Notes under the pieces: model-generated
What the model was told of the DNA's origin: nothing
The model's input: only the letters and a program-made list of their open reading frames with translations
The model's database searches: none
NCBI RefSeq assembly: GCF_000427335.1
Contig: NZ_ATMR01000042.1
Coordinates: 1-64,000, forward strand
Direction of reading: 5' to 3'
Length of the DNA: 64,000 bases
Origin: Winogradskyella psychrotolerans RS-3
GTDB lineage: Bacteria; Bacteroidota; Bacteroidia; Flavobacteriales; Flavobacteriaceae
Shown here: one piece after another, positions 18,898 to 28,353 of the stretch
How the letters are laid out: each line of letters begins with the position of its first letter
How positions within the stretch are numbered: position 1 is the stretch's first letter
Position numbers and translations under genes: made by a program

Positions 18898-19592
18898 TCA
18901 GTTTTTTATAGCCTCGGCCTCCTTCTGGTATTTTCTAGCGCACTCTCTAACCGTCTAAGAACTATTCCGTACCATATTATCTTATTTCTAAAAATTGGAT
19001 TATCTTGTACATAAGCACTTAGTTTTGTTAAATCTCCATTGCTATAAGCATCACCAAACCACTCCGTGTTTTCTTCCCAATAACTTACATTTCTGTTAAA
19101 ACTAATCGTATGCTCTTCTAATTTTACGTTTAAATCTATTTGTTGTTTGTTATAAAAATCAATTATTGTATTGGTCAATTCTTTTGTTTCGTTATTGTAG
19201 CCTAGCTTAGATTTTAATTGCTGAAAACGATTTAGGCCAATTTCAAAATCATAGGTTGAAACGAAAGAATAGAACAATGAGTCATTCAATATCCATTTGT
19301 CTTGAGATGGGTTTGAATTGATGATTCTTTTAATAGTGTTGTTTTTCCAAGCAAAATCTGGTAAAATTTTATCTAAAGTCTGAATGTCAGTTTCTAATTC
19401 ATCAACAATGGATTGATAAATGCCATACATCTCAGCTATAGTTTTACGTTGTTCATTCCAGTTATTAATCTGTAGTGCAATGAGAATCCCAATGACCACG
19501 AGGATGATTTCGCCAATAGCGTATTTAAAGTATTTGTTGGTTTTATTGGTTTCCATAAGGTCAAATCTAATTTTTCGGAAGAACTTAAACAT
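18898..19592 (-). CDS. DUF6090 protein, paralogue 3; C-terminus probably mis-framed
   Basis: The observed frame stops at 18906 (228 aa) with an odd basic tail RRRPRL. One extra A in the run complementary to T 18931-18934 gives LEKYQKEAEAIKN and a stop at 18898, a more plausible helical end. Its N-terminus differs slightly (MFKFFRKIRFDLM), but the anchor is intact. It starts 4 bp after the DUF418 stop, so it is tightly coupled to that gene. Confidence 0.8.
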
Positions 19593-19596
19593 CGTT

Positions 19597-20922
19597 TTAT
19601 AGGTTTGCGTTTTGTGTTTCTGAATGTTTCTTTTTTAAAGCATGCTTTTTTTGATAGCTCAAATTTCTCCACAACCATTCTAAAGGACCGAAATAGAAAT
19701 ACTTCAACCAAATAGGACTTGCTATCAGCTGAAACACCCAAATTGCGAATACGATATATAAAAGTTCATGACGTTGAAATTCTCCAAATAAACCAAATCC
19801 TGCGCCTGTAAATAAGAACATAGCAATGACGGAGTGCATCACATAATTGGTCAGTGCCATTTTGCCTACAGCTGCAAGCGCTTTTTTTAGTAGTGCTAAA
19901 ATTGGTAATTTACAGAAGAGCATTATAGCTCCTATATGTCCCATAGCAACGGCAACACGACCCAAATCGTAAGTGACGTTGGCTTTTGAAAAACTCAACA
20001 ACGAAAAATTATCATCTAATATCATCTTTACCTCGTAATAATTAACACTCAGTCCTATAGCATAACCTACCAGCATCATAATGCCATAAAAACGATACGG
20101 TTTTATAGCAGACAATAGCTTCAGTTTAAAAAATGCAATACCTAAAAGCATCATGCTTAAAATATCCCAGACATCGTAGCGATAGAAATAGTATTTTCCA
20201 AAATGCATATTAATAGGTGCTAAAAAAGCAACAACATCAAAATACCCTTTTTGCATGTTTGCATTGTGTTCTGCAATGGCCTCTGGTGAACGTTCTTTCT
20301 GAATGTTTTGCCATTTATCTTCCGCAGCTTTTAGTTCGTCTGTAAGCTCTTTTCCTTCAGTTTTAAATTCTTCAACTAAAGTGACATCTTCCATAAATTT
20401 GACGTTAGATTTATACTCTGCATAATTCCAAATAGTACCTACGGAAAATAAAATAAGAGCTACAATCATTAACTTTTTCGGAGCCAAATTTCTAAAGGAA
20501 TACACTAAAAAACCCATAAGTGAATAGCTGAACAATATTTCGCCAACCCACAAAATGAGATAAGCATGAATGAGTCCAAAAACAAGTAGCCACATTAAGC
20601 GTCTAAAATAAATGTCTGCAGCTTTAATACCAGCACCTTTTTTTTCCAAACGGTCTAAAAGTATAAACATACCAGCTCCAAACAACAACGAGAATAAGGC
20701 TCTCATTGTGCCTTCAAAAAGCATATTTGTAGTGATCCATGTGTAGAGATCCCAGCCTGTAGCTCCACCAGATATTGTTGGGTCTTCATAGGCATGTGCC
20801 AATGCCATGCCATTGATGTTCATGAGTAAAATTCCGAAAAGCACAATGCCACGCATCACATCTAAAGATTGAATACGCTCGAGTGCTTTTAATGGGGTTA
20901 AAGAGGTTGGTGTTGTTGTCAT
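19597..20922 (-). CDS. DUF418 multi-spanning membrane protein
   Basis: 441 aa. Seen: an N-terminal SLDVMRGIVLFGILLMNI (about 17-34), typical of the DUF418/acyltransferase-like membrane families, then about eight more hydrophobic segments. A hydrophilic loop near residues 180-215 is rich in Glu and Lys. The DUF418 core lies in the C-terminal third (ALAAVGKMALTNYVMHSVI, then PLEWLWRNLSY). DUF418 has no firmly known function; transport or transfer of a membrane substrate has been suggested for the family. It is embedded among the DUF6090 genes: 58 bp after paralogue 2 and 4 bp before paralogue 3. Confidence 0.88.
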   Translation of the reverse strand: MTTTPTSLTPLKALERIQSLDVMRGIVLFGILLMNINGMALAHAYEDPTISGGATGWDLYTWITTNMLFEGTMRALFSLLFGAGMFILLDRLEKKGAGIKAADIYFRRLMWLLVFGLIHAYLILWVGEILFSYSLMGFLVYSFRNLAPKKLMIVALILFSVGTIWNYAEYKSNVKFMEDVTLVEEFKTEGKELTDELKAAEDKWQNIQKERSPEAIAEHNANMQKGYFDVVAFLAPINMHFGKYYFYRYDVWDILSMMLLGIAFFKLKLLSAIKPYRFYGIMMLVGYAIGLSVNYYEVKMILDDNFSLLSFSKANVTYDLGRVAVAMGHIGAIMLFCKLPILALLKKALAAVGKMALTNYVMHSVIAMFLFTGAGFGLFGEFQRHELLYIVFAIWVFQLIASPIWLKYFYFGPLEWLWRNLSYQKKHALKKKHSETQNANL

Positions 20923-20980
20923 TTTTTTTGGTTGGTTTAGTTGATGTAAGTCCTTTTAGTGTCATTTTTATCATGGTGTA

Positions 20981-21739
20981 TTATTCTAATTCTTTATCAA
21001 TCAATTCTAATATGTTTTCTATTTCTTTTTTTAATTCTGAATAGTAATTTTGATTTAGGTAGCGAGCCGTTAGAATAAAATCCATCAGTTCATTTTCTAA
21101 TTCTTGAGACTGCAATAACTGAAGATTGCCGAGTTCAAATTTGCTTGGTTTGATATCGAAAGTATCACCTTGTGCATCTATAATCATTCGTTTAGCATTG
21201 CCCTTAGCATTCATAAGTTCTATAACCTGCATTCTAACAACGGAATGCTCTTCTTCCTGAAACTTAACTCTAGACAGAATGCCTTTACTAGAGGATAAAG
21301 CAAATTTTAAAGTCGCATTACTAAAAATAGAAAGCTTCCCCGAACTGATGATTTCATCTAACACAGCTTGATTTGGGTGATACATCACTTCCCAATTGGT
21401 CATATTCATAGCCAACTTAGAAAATTCCTTCTCAGTAATCTCGGGAGTCTCAGGTCCCATGAGATCAGAGATTTTTAAAGCATTATCGGCATTGGCTTTG
21501 TTGGTAGCTATTACCTGTTTTAGCTTAAGGGTATTGTGGTTAAATTCTTCTTTTAAAGCCATGAGATATTGGTGTTCTATTTGGTTTTGTTTTGAATGCT
21601 CATTCCAATTGTTGATTTGAAGCGCAATTAAAATCCCAATAACCACGAGAATGATTTCTCCGATGCCGTAGAGTAGATATTTAGAAGTTCTACTTTCCGT
21701 AATCATATTTTGACGAATATGTCTAAAGAATTTTATCAT
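20981..21739 (-). CDS. DUF6090 protein, paralogue 2
   Basis: 252 aa. The N-terminus MIKFFRHIRQNMITES and full anchor are present. It carries the best example of the second family motif: LDEIISSGKLSIFSNATL (about 125-142). The C-terminus ends in an acidic helix (EIENILELIDKEL) shared with paralogue 6. Its start overlaps the stop of paralogue 1 by 4 bp (ATGA), meaning translational coupling. Confidence 0.87.
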   Translation of the reverse strand: MIKFFRHIRQNMITESRTSKYLLYGIGEIILVVIGILIALQINNWNEHSKQNQIEHQYLMALKEEFNHNTLKLKQVIATNKANADNALKISDLMGPETPEITEKEFSKLAMNMTNWEVMYHPNQAVLDEIISSGKLSIFSNATLKFALSSSKGILSRVKFQEEEHSVVRMQVIELMNAKGNAKRMIIDAQGDTFDIKPSKFELGNLQLLQSQELENELMDFILTARYLNQNYYSELKKEIENILELIDKELE

Positions 21740-22470
21740 TGGTTTTTAGTTTCCTTTAAAATAGTTTCAATTATAGTACTCATTTTTTTTAATTGATTTT
21801 CCATGAATTGAGCATATAGCACTTTTTCATCTAATAGATTTTCAAAGATGATGTTATCAAATAAATCACTGTTATTAACGCCTAAATTTGAAGGCTTAGT
21901 TTTAATTGTGTTATAATTTAAGTTTCGTAATGATCCGTTGTGTTTTATATAATCTATAATATCTTGTGAGCTTTTTTCTAGCCTTCGATTCCATTCTTTT
22001 ATCACTTCAATTTGGGTTTCCCAATTAAAAAGTAATTGCTTTAAGTTTTCATTTTTTAACAAGGACAACTTACCTGTATTGTTTAATTCGTTCATTGTAA
22101 AGTTGCTCGGTATCCAAGTCGGAAAGAACAATGACTTTTCAATCATTGTATTCCTTTGTTCTTTTGAAATCAAATTGTTTTTAGACGCTATTAATGATAG
22201 ATTATCTAAACTTCCGTTTTTGGTATATATCACTGAGTTCAATGCTTTTTGTAGGGCTTCTCGATTGGCTTCAAATTCTTGAACTAGATTTTTTGTTATC
22301 AGCTGTAATTCAATATTGGATTTTCTGTTTTCATTCCAATTGTTAATTTGAAGCGCAATAAGAATACCAATCACCACAAGGATGATTTCACCAATGGCAT
22401 ATTTTAAATACTTGGTGTTTTTGCCCTCATTAAGATAGTTTTTGCGGATATTTCTAAAAAGTTTAATCAT
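21736..22470 (-). CDS. DUF6090 protein, paralogue 1
   Basis: 244 aa and first of the array in transcription order. The N-terminus MIKLFRNIRKNYLNEG matches paralogue 7 most closely, so the array's two ends are the most similar anchors. Motif MNELNNTGKLSLLKNENL lies at about 120-137. It overlaps the upstream permease gene by 8 bp and the downstream paralogue by 4 bp. Confidence 0.87.
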   Translation of the reverse strand: MIKLFRNIRKNYLNEGKNTKYLKYAIGEIILVVIGILIALQINNWNENRKSNIELQLITKNLVQEFEANREALQKALNSVIYTKNGSLDNLSLIASKNNLISKEQRNTMIEKSLFFPTWIPSNFTMNELNNTGKLSLLKNENLKQLLFNWETQIEVIKEWNRRLEKSSQDIIDYIKHNGSLRNLNYNTIKTKPSNLGVNNSDLFDNIIFENLLDEKVLYAQFMENQLKKMSTIIETILKETKNQ

Positions 22471-23764
22471 TCCTCCTTCTTTTTAAAAATTTCATAGCGA
22501 AAAAAATAAGCGTTAATGCCACAATAAAAAGTCCTGTGCCAATCATTTCATGTGTCGAAAGACTTGATAAAAAGTATAGAATTATGACAATAGCTATAAT
22601 AGGAATCGTCCAGCCTCCGGGAATCTTAAAACTGCCTTCATAATTTTTTTTAGATTTACGCAATTTCATTACGGATAGGGCAACACCTAAATATAGAATT
22701 AGCATAGAACTGCTCGCAATGACTGCCAACTGTTCAAAACTACCTGAAATAGCTAGAATAAAACCGATAGTGGCATACACTATAATGGCTATATGTGGTG
22801 TCGCAAAAGATTTGTGAATTCTAGAAAGTGCGGCTATTGGGATGACTTTATCTCTGGCGAGTGCGTAAACAATTCTTGGACTGTTAAGAATAGTGCCGCT
22901 CATATAGCCAAACATAGACACAACGGCTCCGATAATTAGGAATAGATATCCAAAATTGCCAAATATGACTTTAGCTGTTTCGGCAAGTGGTGCCGCTGTG
23001 AAATTGGGTAAAGCATCACCTAAAACTCCCTGAGAAACAGTTTGAATTAAAATGTAAACAACCATAACCGTCGTAATACTTATTAAAATAGCTCTTGGAA
23101 TAGTGCGTTTTGGATTCACAACTTCTCCACCAACAATAATTCCCGTTTCACAACCTTGAAAGGCAAAAAATAAAATAAGAGATGTTTCCCCTAATGTTTT
23201 AAAGCTTGGCAGATCATGAAAATATAAGTTGCTTAAAGAAACATCTTTAAAGCCAAAAGCAATTAATAAAATCAAGGGTATTAACTTAATAATGGTATTA
23301 AACTTTACTAAACCAATACCTTGTTTTAGGCCTATGACATTGATGTAAACCAAGCCATAAAACAGTATAAATAAAAATAGAATACGAGGTAAACCGTTTT
23401 CAAATATTGGGTATGCGGAAGCAATAACGTTGACCAAAGCATTAGAAACTGCCGCATCTGCAAACAGATTACTTCCTACGGCAAAAAATCCTCCAACAAA
23501 GCCAGCATAATCACCAAAAGCGGTTTCAATATACGTGTAAGGACCTCCAGTATTGGTGACTTTACTTCCGGCTTCGGCAAAACAAAGCATAATCGTAGCC
23601 ATTAACAAGCCACAAAATAAATACGCAATGATGCTAGAGGCTCCTAAATAACTGGCTACAATTGCAGGCAGCACAAAAATACCCGACCCAATAATAATGT
23701 TGATGATATTAGCCGATAAACCAAATACACCAACTTTTATTTTTAATCCCTTATCTTTTATCAT
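22463..23764 (-). CDS. APC-superfamily amino-acid permease
   Basis: 433 aa with about 12 membrane segments. Seen: the N-terminal helix-1 motif GSGIFVLPAIVASYLG (about 27-42), FAEAGSKVTNTGGPYTY in helix 2-3, and FFAFQGCETGIIVGGEVVNPKRTIP (in two parts, helix 6 and loop), all typical of the amino acid-polyamine-organocation family. Substrate unknown. Its stop overlaps the first DUF6090 start by 8 bp, so the permease and the DUF6090 array are one translationally coupled unit. Confidence 0.92.
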   Translation of the reverse strand: MIKDKGLKIKVGVFGLSANIINIIIGSGIFVLPAIVASYLGASSIIAYLFCGLLMATIMLCFAEAGSKVTNTGGPYTYIETAFGDYAGFVGGFFAVGSNLFADAAVSNALVNVIASAYPIFENGLPRILFLFILFYGLVYINVIGLKQGIGLVKFNTIIKLIPLILLIAFGFKDVSLSNLYFHDLPSFKTLGETSLILFFAFQGCETGIIVGGEVVNPKRTIPRAILISITTVMVVYILIQTVSQGVLGDALPNFTAAPLAETAKVIFGNFGYLFLIIGAVVSMFGYMSGTILNSPRIVYALARDKVIPIAALSRIHKSFATPHIAIIVYATIGFILAISGSFEQLAVIASSSMLILYLGVALSVMKLRKSKKNYEGSFKIPGGWTIPIIAIVIILYFLSSLSTHEMIGTGLFIVALTLIFFAMKFLKRRRND

Positions 23765-23772
23765 TATTTAAA

Positions 23773-26700
23773 TCATATGCTATTAGGTTTGTTTTTAAGT
23801 CTTTGTGTTATTCCTATTGAAATAAAAATAAGAGATAGTCTTTTCGTGAGTCTATTATTTTTATGACATAAAATTCTAAGTGCAACTATCTTAATTTTTT
23901 TTAGACCTTTTGCCGTACGATCCTCTTTTTTAGGTATTGGCGTCACCATTTTTGGATTAACTTTTACAAGTTTCATCACCTCATCTACGACTTTTTCCAT
24001 TTGCGGATCACGTCCTTTTATCAATAGATTTGGATCATCCCAAACAGCGAAATCTGGTTTTACACCGACACCTTCATCAAACCATTTCCCAGAATTGTAA
24101 AACAATCGAGCACCAGGAACCGTTATACCTCCGCCATCTATAAGCTGATGTCCAGTGGCTGGGCCAACCAAGATGCCAATAGTCCGTTCGCCTACAATCG
24201 GACCTGCATCCATTTCCCTGAATGCCCAGGGAAGTCCATCACCACCTGAACCTGCCCAGCCGTTTATTAACATTCCCATTGGGCCAGTATTAGCTTTTGT
24301 AGGCATGGTATGTGTTTTTCCGTGTCTCCAATACAAATTATAAATGGTTGGTCTTTTCATTAATTCAAGGAAACGATCGGCTAGTTGACCACCACCATTA
24401 AAACGTTCATCAATAATAAAACCTTCTTTATCTAACTGGCCGTAGTACATTTTTACCAAATCGAGTTGTCCTCGTGGTGATGTATCGGTCATATACACAT
24501 AACCCAATTTGCCGTTTGAAAGTTTTTCGACCATTAAACGATTGGTTTCAATCCAATCTAAATAGCGGATATTTCCTTCCTCACCAGCTGTTAAACAGGT
24601 TACAACTATGTTTTTTGCATCACTTAACTTACCAGTTTTACTTATTTTTAAAGCGACAGTTTTTCCGTTAAGACCTTCAAAAGCTGCAAAAGGTTCTTTA
24701 TCCAATGGTAAAGCCATTCCATTTACGGAATGAATATAATCACCCTCTGAAACGTCGACCCCTGGACGATCAAATGGAGATCGATTTTCGGCATCCCATG
24801 GAGCAGGTTTTACAATTTTTTAATTTTGTAGCCTTTTGAATCCATTGCCCAATCAATACCTAAATAGCCTGTGCTTACGTCTTCAATAGTTTCGTTATCT
24901 CCACCAAATGTATAGGTATGTCCTGCGCTTAATTCTGACAACATATTTGATTGCAAATACGAAATGTCCCAACGTGATCTTGCATCGTCTATAAGCGCAC
25001 CATAACGTGTTCGCATCGCTTGCCAATTTACTTGTTGCATATCTTCGTCATAAAAGAAATCGCGATATCTCCTCCATGTATCATTAAATATTTGATGCCA
25101 TTCTTCTCGTGGATTAAGTTCCATAACCAAACCGTCTGTTGGTATAGCATCTTTGATTTTTTGATCTGGAGCGGGTTGTACAATTCCAAATTGCGGACCA
25201 CTCTGAACTAATAGTGCTTTTCCATCTGCTGTTTGAACCACGTTATTAACTTTAGGCATAATCGTTTGTTCTTTGCGCTCTTTTAAATCATAAAACATTA
25301 GCGTTGGGTCGCCTCCTTCAGATCCTGTATTAGGATATCGGATATAAGTCACTTTATCATCAAATGCCATTAATTGTCCTAAATTACCAGGTTTAATGGG
25401 TAGGATGACCAATCTGTTTTCAAGTTCAGTCCAATCAATTTTGATAGGTTTTTCGACTGTTTTAGTGTCTTTAGCCTTATCACTATTTTCAGAAGCGTTT
25501 TCTTTCTTTTCAGCTTCTAGAGCATCATTTTTTGCTTCGAGAAGATATGGCGATGCATCACTTAAACTGATAGCTGCCAATTGCGTAGCATTTGGATAAA
25601 TCCAAGTACCATCATCTAAAGCACTGTATGCAGCATCAAAATTTCTTTTGGTAAGAAAGAATATGTGTTTTCCATCTGTGCTAAATACAGGATTGCTGTC
25701 GTTATAAAAACCACTTGTGACTTGTTGTGATTTTTTGTTGTTGACATCATAAATAAAAATAGCTTCATTAGAATTATCCATTCCTAACGTGTAGGTTAGA
25801 TATTTAGAATCATGCGACCAGTTTATGGGAAAACTATAGCGACCACCATGACCGTAATTCCACCTGTAATTATCTGCAATTTCTATCTTACCTGAATTGA
25901 TATCTACAATGCTGATGTCATTCTTTTCATCTATAAAAGCAAGTTTATTACTGTCTGGCGACCAATGTAAGGTATAGCCATAACCTTTGTTACGAGAGGT
26001 TATTTTTTTTAGAGCTTTTTCTTCGCGCATCGCCTGAACGTAAATTTCATATTCTCCAGAGGAGTCACTCCAATACGCCACATAGTCACCATTTGGAGAC
26101 CACGTAGGACTGTGATCGAAAGCACCAGAATTCGTGGTGATATTATCAACAAAGCCGTCTTTAACAGGTACATTGAACAACTCACCTCTGGCCTCAAATA
26201 CAATGCGTTTAGCGCCCGGAGATGCAGTCATATTATTAATAGTCTTGCTTACATCAGTACGTTTTGGCATTTCTAAGGTTAAATCACTAACAACAGAAAC
26301 GTTTACTTCTTTTGATTGCTCGGTAGCGAGATCCATAAGATGAAGTGTGCCTCCAACTTCAAAGACTAAGTCTGAAGGACCAGCGGATAAATAGGTAATA
26401 TCGAAATCTTTAAAGTGGGTGACTTGGTTGAGATGTTCTGTTTGCGTGTCGTAACTCCAAACATTTAAGCGCATATCATCAGCACGATCAGACAGGAAAT
26501 AAACTTTATTGCCTGCCCAAGCCGGTTTGCCATCATTTGCCGTATGGTTAGTGATGTTTTTAGCGGTTTTATTTTCAAGGTCAAATAATATTACTTCCGA
26601 TGTTAAACCACCACGATAGCGTTTAAATGGATAGGTTTCAGTGATTTTTGTAATGTATGCTAACTGTTTTCCATCCGTTGAAAAAGAAGCTATTTCACCA

Positions 26701-27161
26701 TACGGAATCGGTAATTTCTCAGGCATACCTCCGTTTTTAGAAATTAAAAATAGTTGGTTTATACGACCTGAAGGAATACCTGTTTCACGACGTGATGCAA
26801 ATAGAATTTTATCACCAGAAGGATGCCAATCTACCATACGGTCTGAATGTGAGCCATAGGTAATTCTATTAGGAATTCCTCCTTTAGTATTCATGACATA
26901 GATATCTGGATTTCCTCTGTAGCTCGCCGTAAAAGCTATTTCCTTACCATTTGGAGAAAATTTAGGATAAGATTCTTCGCCTGGAGAATTGGTGAGTTGC
27001 GTGGCGACTCCGCCATTTTTGTTTACAACCCATATATCTCCTCCAAGAACAAAACAGATTTGAGTGTTCGAAACATCTACGTAGCGCATCAGTTTGGCGT
27101 TAATCTGGCCGAAGGAATAGAAACATAAAAATGCAAAAAAAATGATGGTTAATTTTTTCAT
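23773..27161 (-). CDS. Tricorn-like S41 protease; frame broken by one missing base
   Basis: A secreted or periplasmic tricorn-type protease of about 1,090 aa. The first frame (27161-24810) has a signal peptide (1-18), a TolB/tricorn beta-propeller with repeated SPDG/K-type blades (FSPNGKEIAF, WHPSGDKILF, WSPNGDYVAY, WSPDSNKLAF) and the start of the catalytic part. The second frame (to 23773) carries the PDZ remnant and S41 core with INGWAGSGGDGLPW (catalytic Ser). One A missing from the run matching T 24816-24821 breaks the frame: restored, it reads KIKKIVKPAPWDAENRSPF. A further missing A at T 23895-23902 probably hides the true stop (KGLKKN-stop near 23891), making the last 40 residues artefactual. 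Confidence 0.85.
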
Positions 27162-27227
27162 AATGGTTGGTCTTTAGTAATTATTAATTTTAATTCTCGG
27201 TTGCAATACCAAGACGTCTATTAAAGT

Positions 27228-28298
27228 TTATTTGAATTCGCCGCTGTCCACATCCTTTATAAATTGTATCAATCCTGAGAAATAAGCTTCAGGATCATCA
27301 TATTGTGATACATGTGCCGCGTTTGTCGTGAGACTTCTCCCTTTTTGAACTTCGGTGCTCATCCATTCCATATATTTGGGATCCATGGTGTCGTATGTTC
27401 CGCCAATCATCAATGTTGGAACCGTTAATTCTTTTAATCTACCAGAAACATCCCAACCTTTCAACGTCGCATTTCCTGTGACACCAAATTCACTATGGCC
27501 TTGCATATAGATGTAAATGTTTGGGTTAAGATGCGAAAACGCGCGATTAATAAATTCTGGCCATTCGTTCAATGGTTTACGCAAGATGTGTTTGGTATAA
27601 TAATGTTGTGTAACGAGTTCTGTATAATGTGGATTGCCGAAATCTTCTGCAGCTTCCATGGCTTTTATTTCTTTATAAACTTCTGGTGGCAGTTGAGGAC
27701 CTAAAACTTCCGCTGCATATTTTTCATATTCAGGAATGCTAGCCATCATATTAGAAATAATCAAACCTTTTAAATGATCTTGATATTTCAAAGCGTATTC
27801 CATGGCGAGAATACCGCCCCAAGATTGTCCAAGAAGGTAAAAATTATCTTTGTCGAGATTTAAAGCTTGTCTAACCTGTTCTACTTCTTCAACAAAATGC
27901 TCGGTAGTCCATAAAGTGGAATCGTTTGGTTTGTCGCTGTAATAGGAATCTAGCTGGTCATAATAAATGTATTCAATCTCTTCATTTGGAAGATAGCCAT
28001 CAAAATTCTCAAAAAATTCATGAGTACCTCCTGGACCTCCATGAAGCAACAGCACTTTCATTTTTGGATTGTTGCCCATACGTTTTGTCCAAACATTAAA
28101 TGTGCCTTTAGCAGTTTTAATAGGAATCATTTTGATGCCACCTGTTTTTTGGTCGTCGCTGTTAGAATAATCGAAATAGGACGATTTTGTTTCTTTCTCT
28201 ATAGTTGTCGTTTTGACTTTCTCATTACAAGACCATAAGAAGCAAATGATAGGCATGAGTAATAAAATTTTGGTTTTCATAAGTTTATTTAGTTTCAT
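27228..28298 (-). CDS. Proline-iminopeptidase-like lipoprotein (alpha/beta hydrolase)
   Basis: 356 aa. Seen: signal peptide with lipobox FLWSC (Cys about 24), oxyanion-hole HGGPGG (about 86-91), nucleophile elbow GQSWGG (Ser about 159), acid region IGGTYDTMDP and His in NAAHVSQYDDP. These are the marks of prolyl aminopeptidases (S33), which remove N-terminal Pro. It is anchored in the envelope. It lies between the DUF885 and tricorn-like peptidase genes on the same strand, which suggests shared handling of peptides. True start could be the second Met (residue 7, MKTKILLL). Confidence 0.87.
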   Translation of the reverse strand: MKLNKLMKTKILLLMPIICFLWSCNEKVKTTTIEKETKSSYFDYSNSDDQKTGGIKMIPIKTAKGTFNVWTKRMGNNPKMKVLLLHGGPGGTHEFFENFDGYLPNEEIEYIYYDQLDSYYSDKPNDSTLWTTEHFVEEVEQVRQALNLDKDNFYLLGQSWGGILAMEYALKYQDHLKGLIISNMMASIPEYEKYAAEVLGPQLPPEVYKEIKAMEAAEDFGNPHYTELVTQHYYTKHILRKPLNEWPEFINRAFSHLNPNIYIYMQGHSEFGVTGNATLKGWDVSGRLKELTVPTLMIGGTYDTMDPKYMEWMSTEVQKGRSLTTNAAHVSQYDDPEAYFSGLIQFIKDVDSGEFK

Positions 28299-28353
28299 AA
28301 TTATTTAAAGCGGTTTGTTTTCTGACGGTTTTATGTAAACAACTATTTAGTCC

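Larger units (their letters stand above)
16427..22395 (-). repeat. Seven dispersed copies of the DUF6090 anchor-coding segment
   Basis: About 63 bp encoding the anchor is repeated at 16427-16489, 17207-17269, 17990-18052, 18742-18804, 19455-19517, 21602-21664 and 22333-22395, with high nucleotide as well as amino-acid identity. The surrounding sequences have diverged. These could recombine and delete or reshuffle paralogues. Confidence 0.75.
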
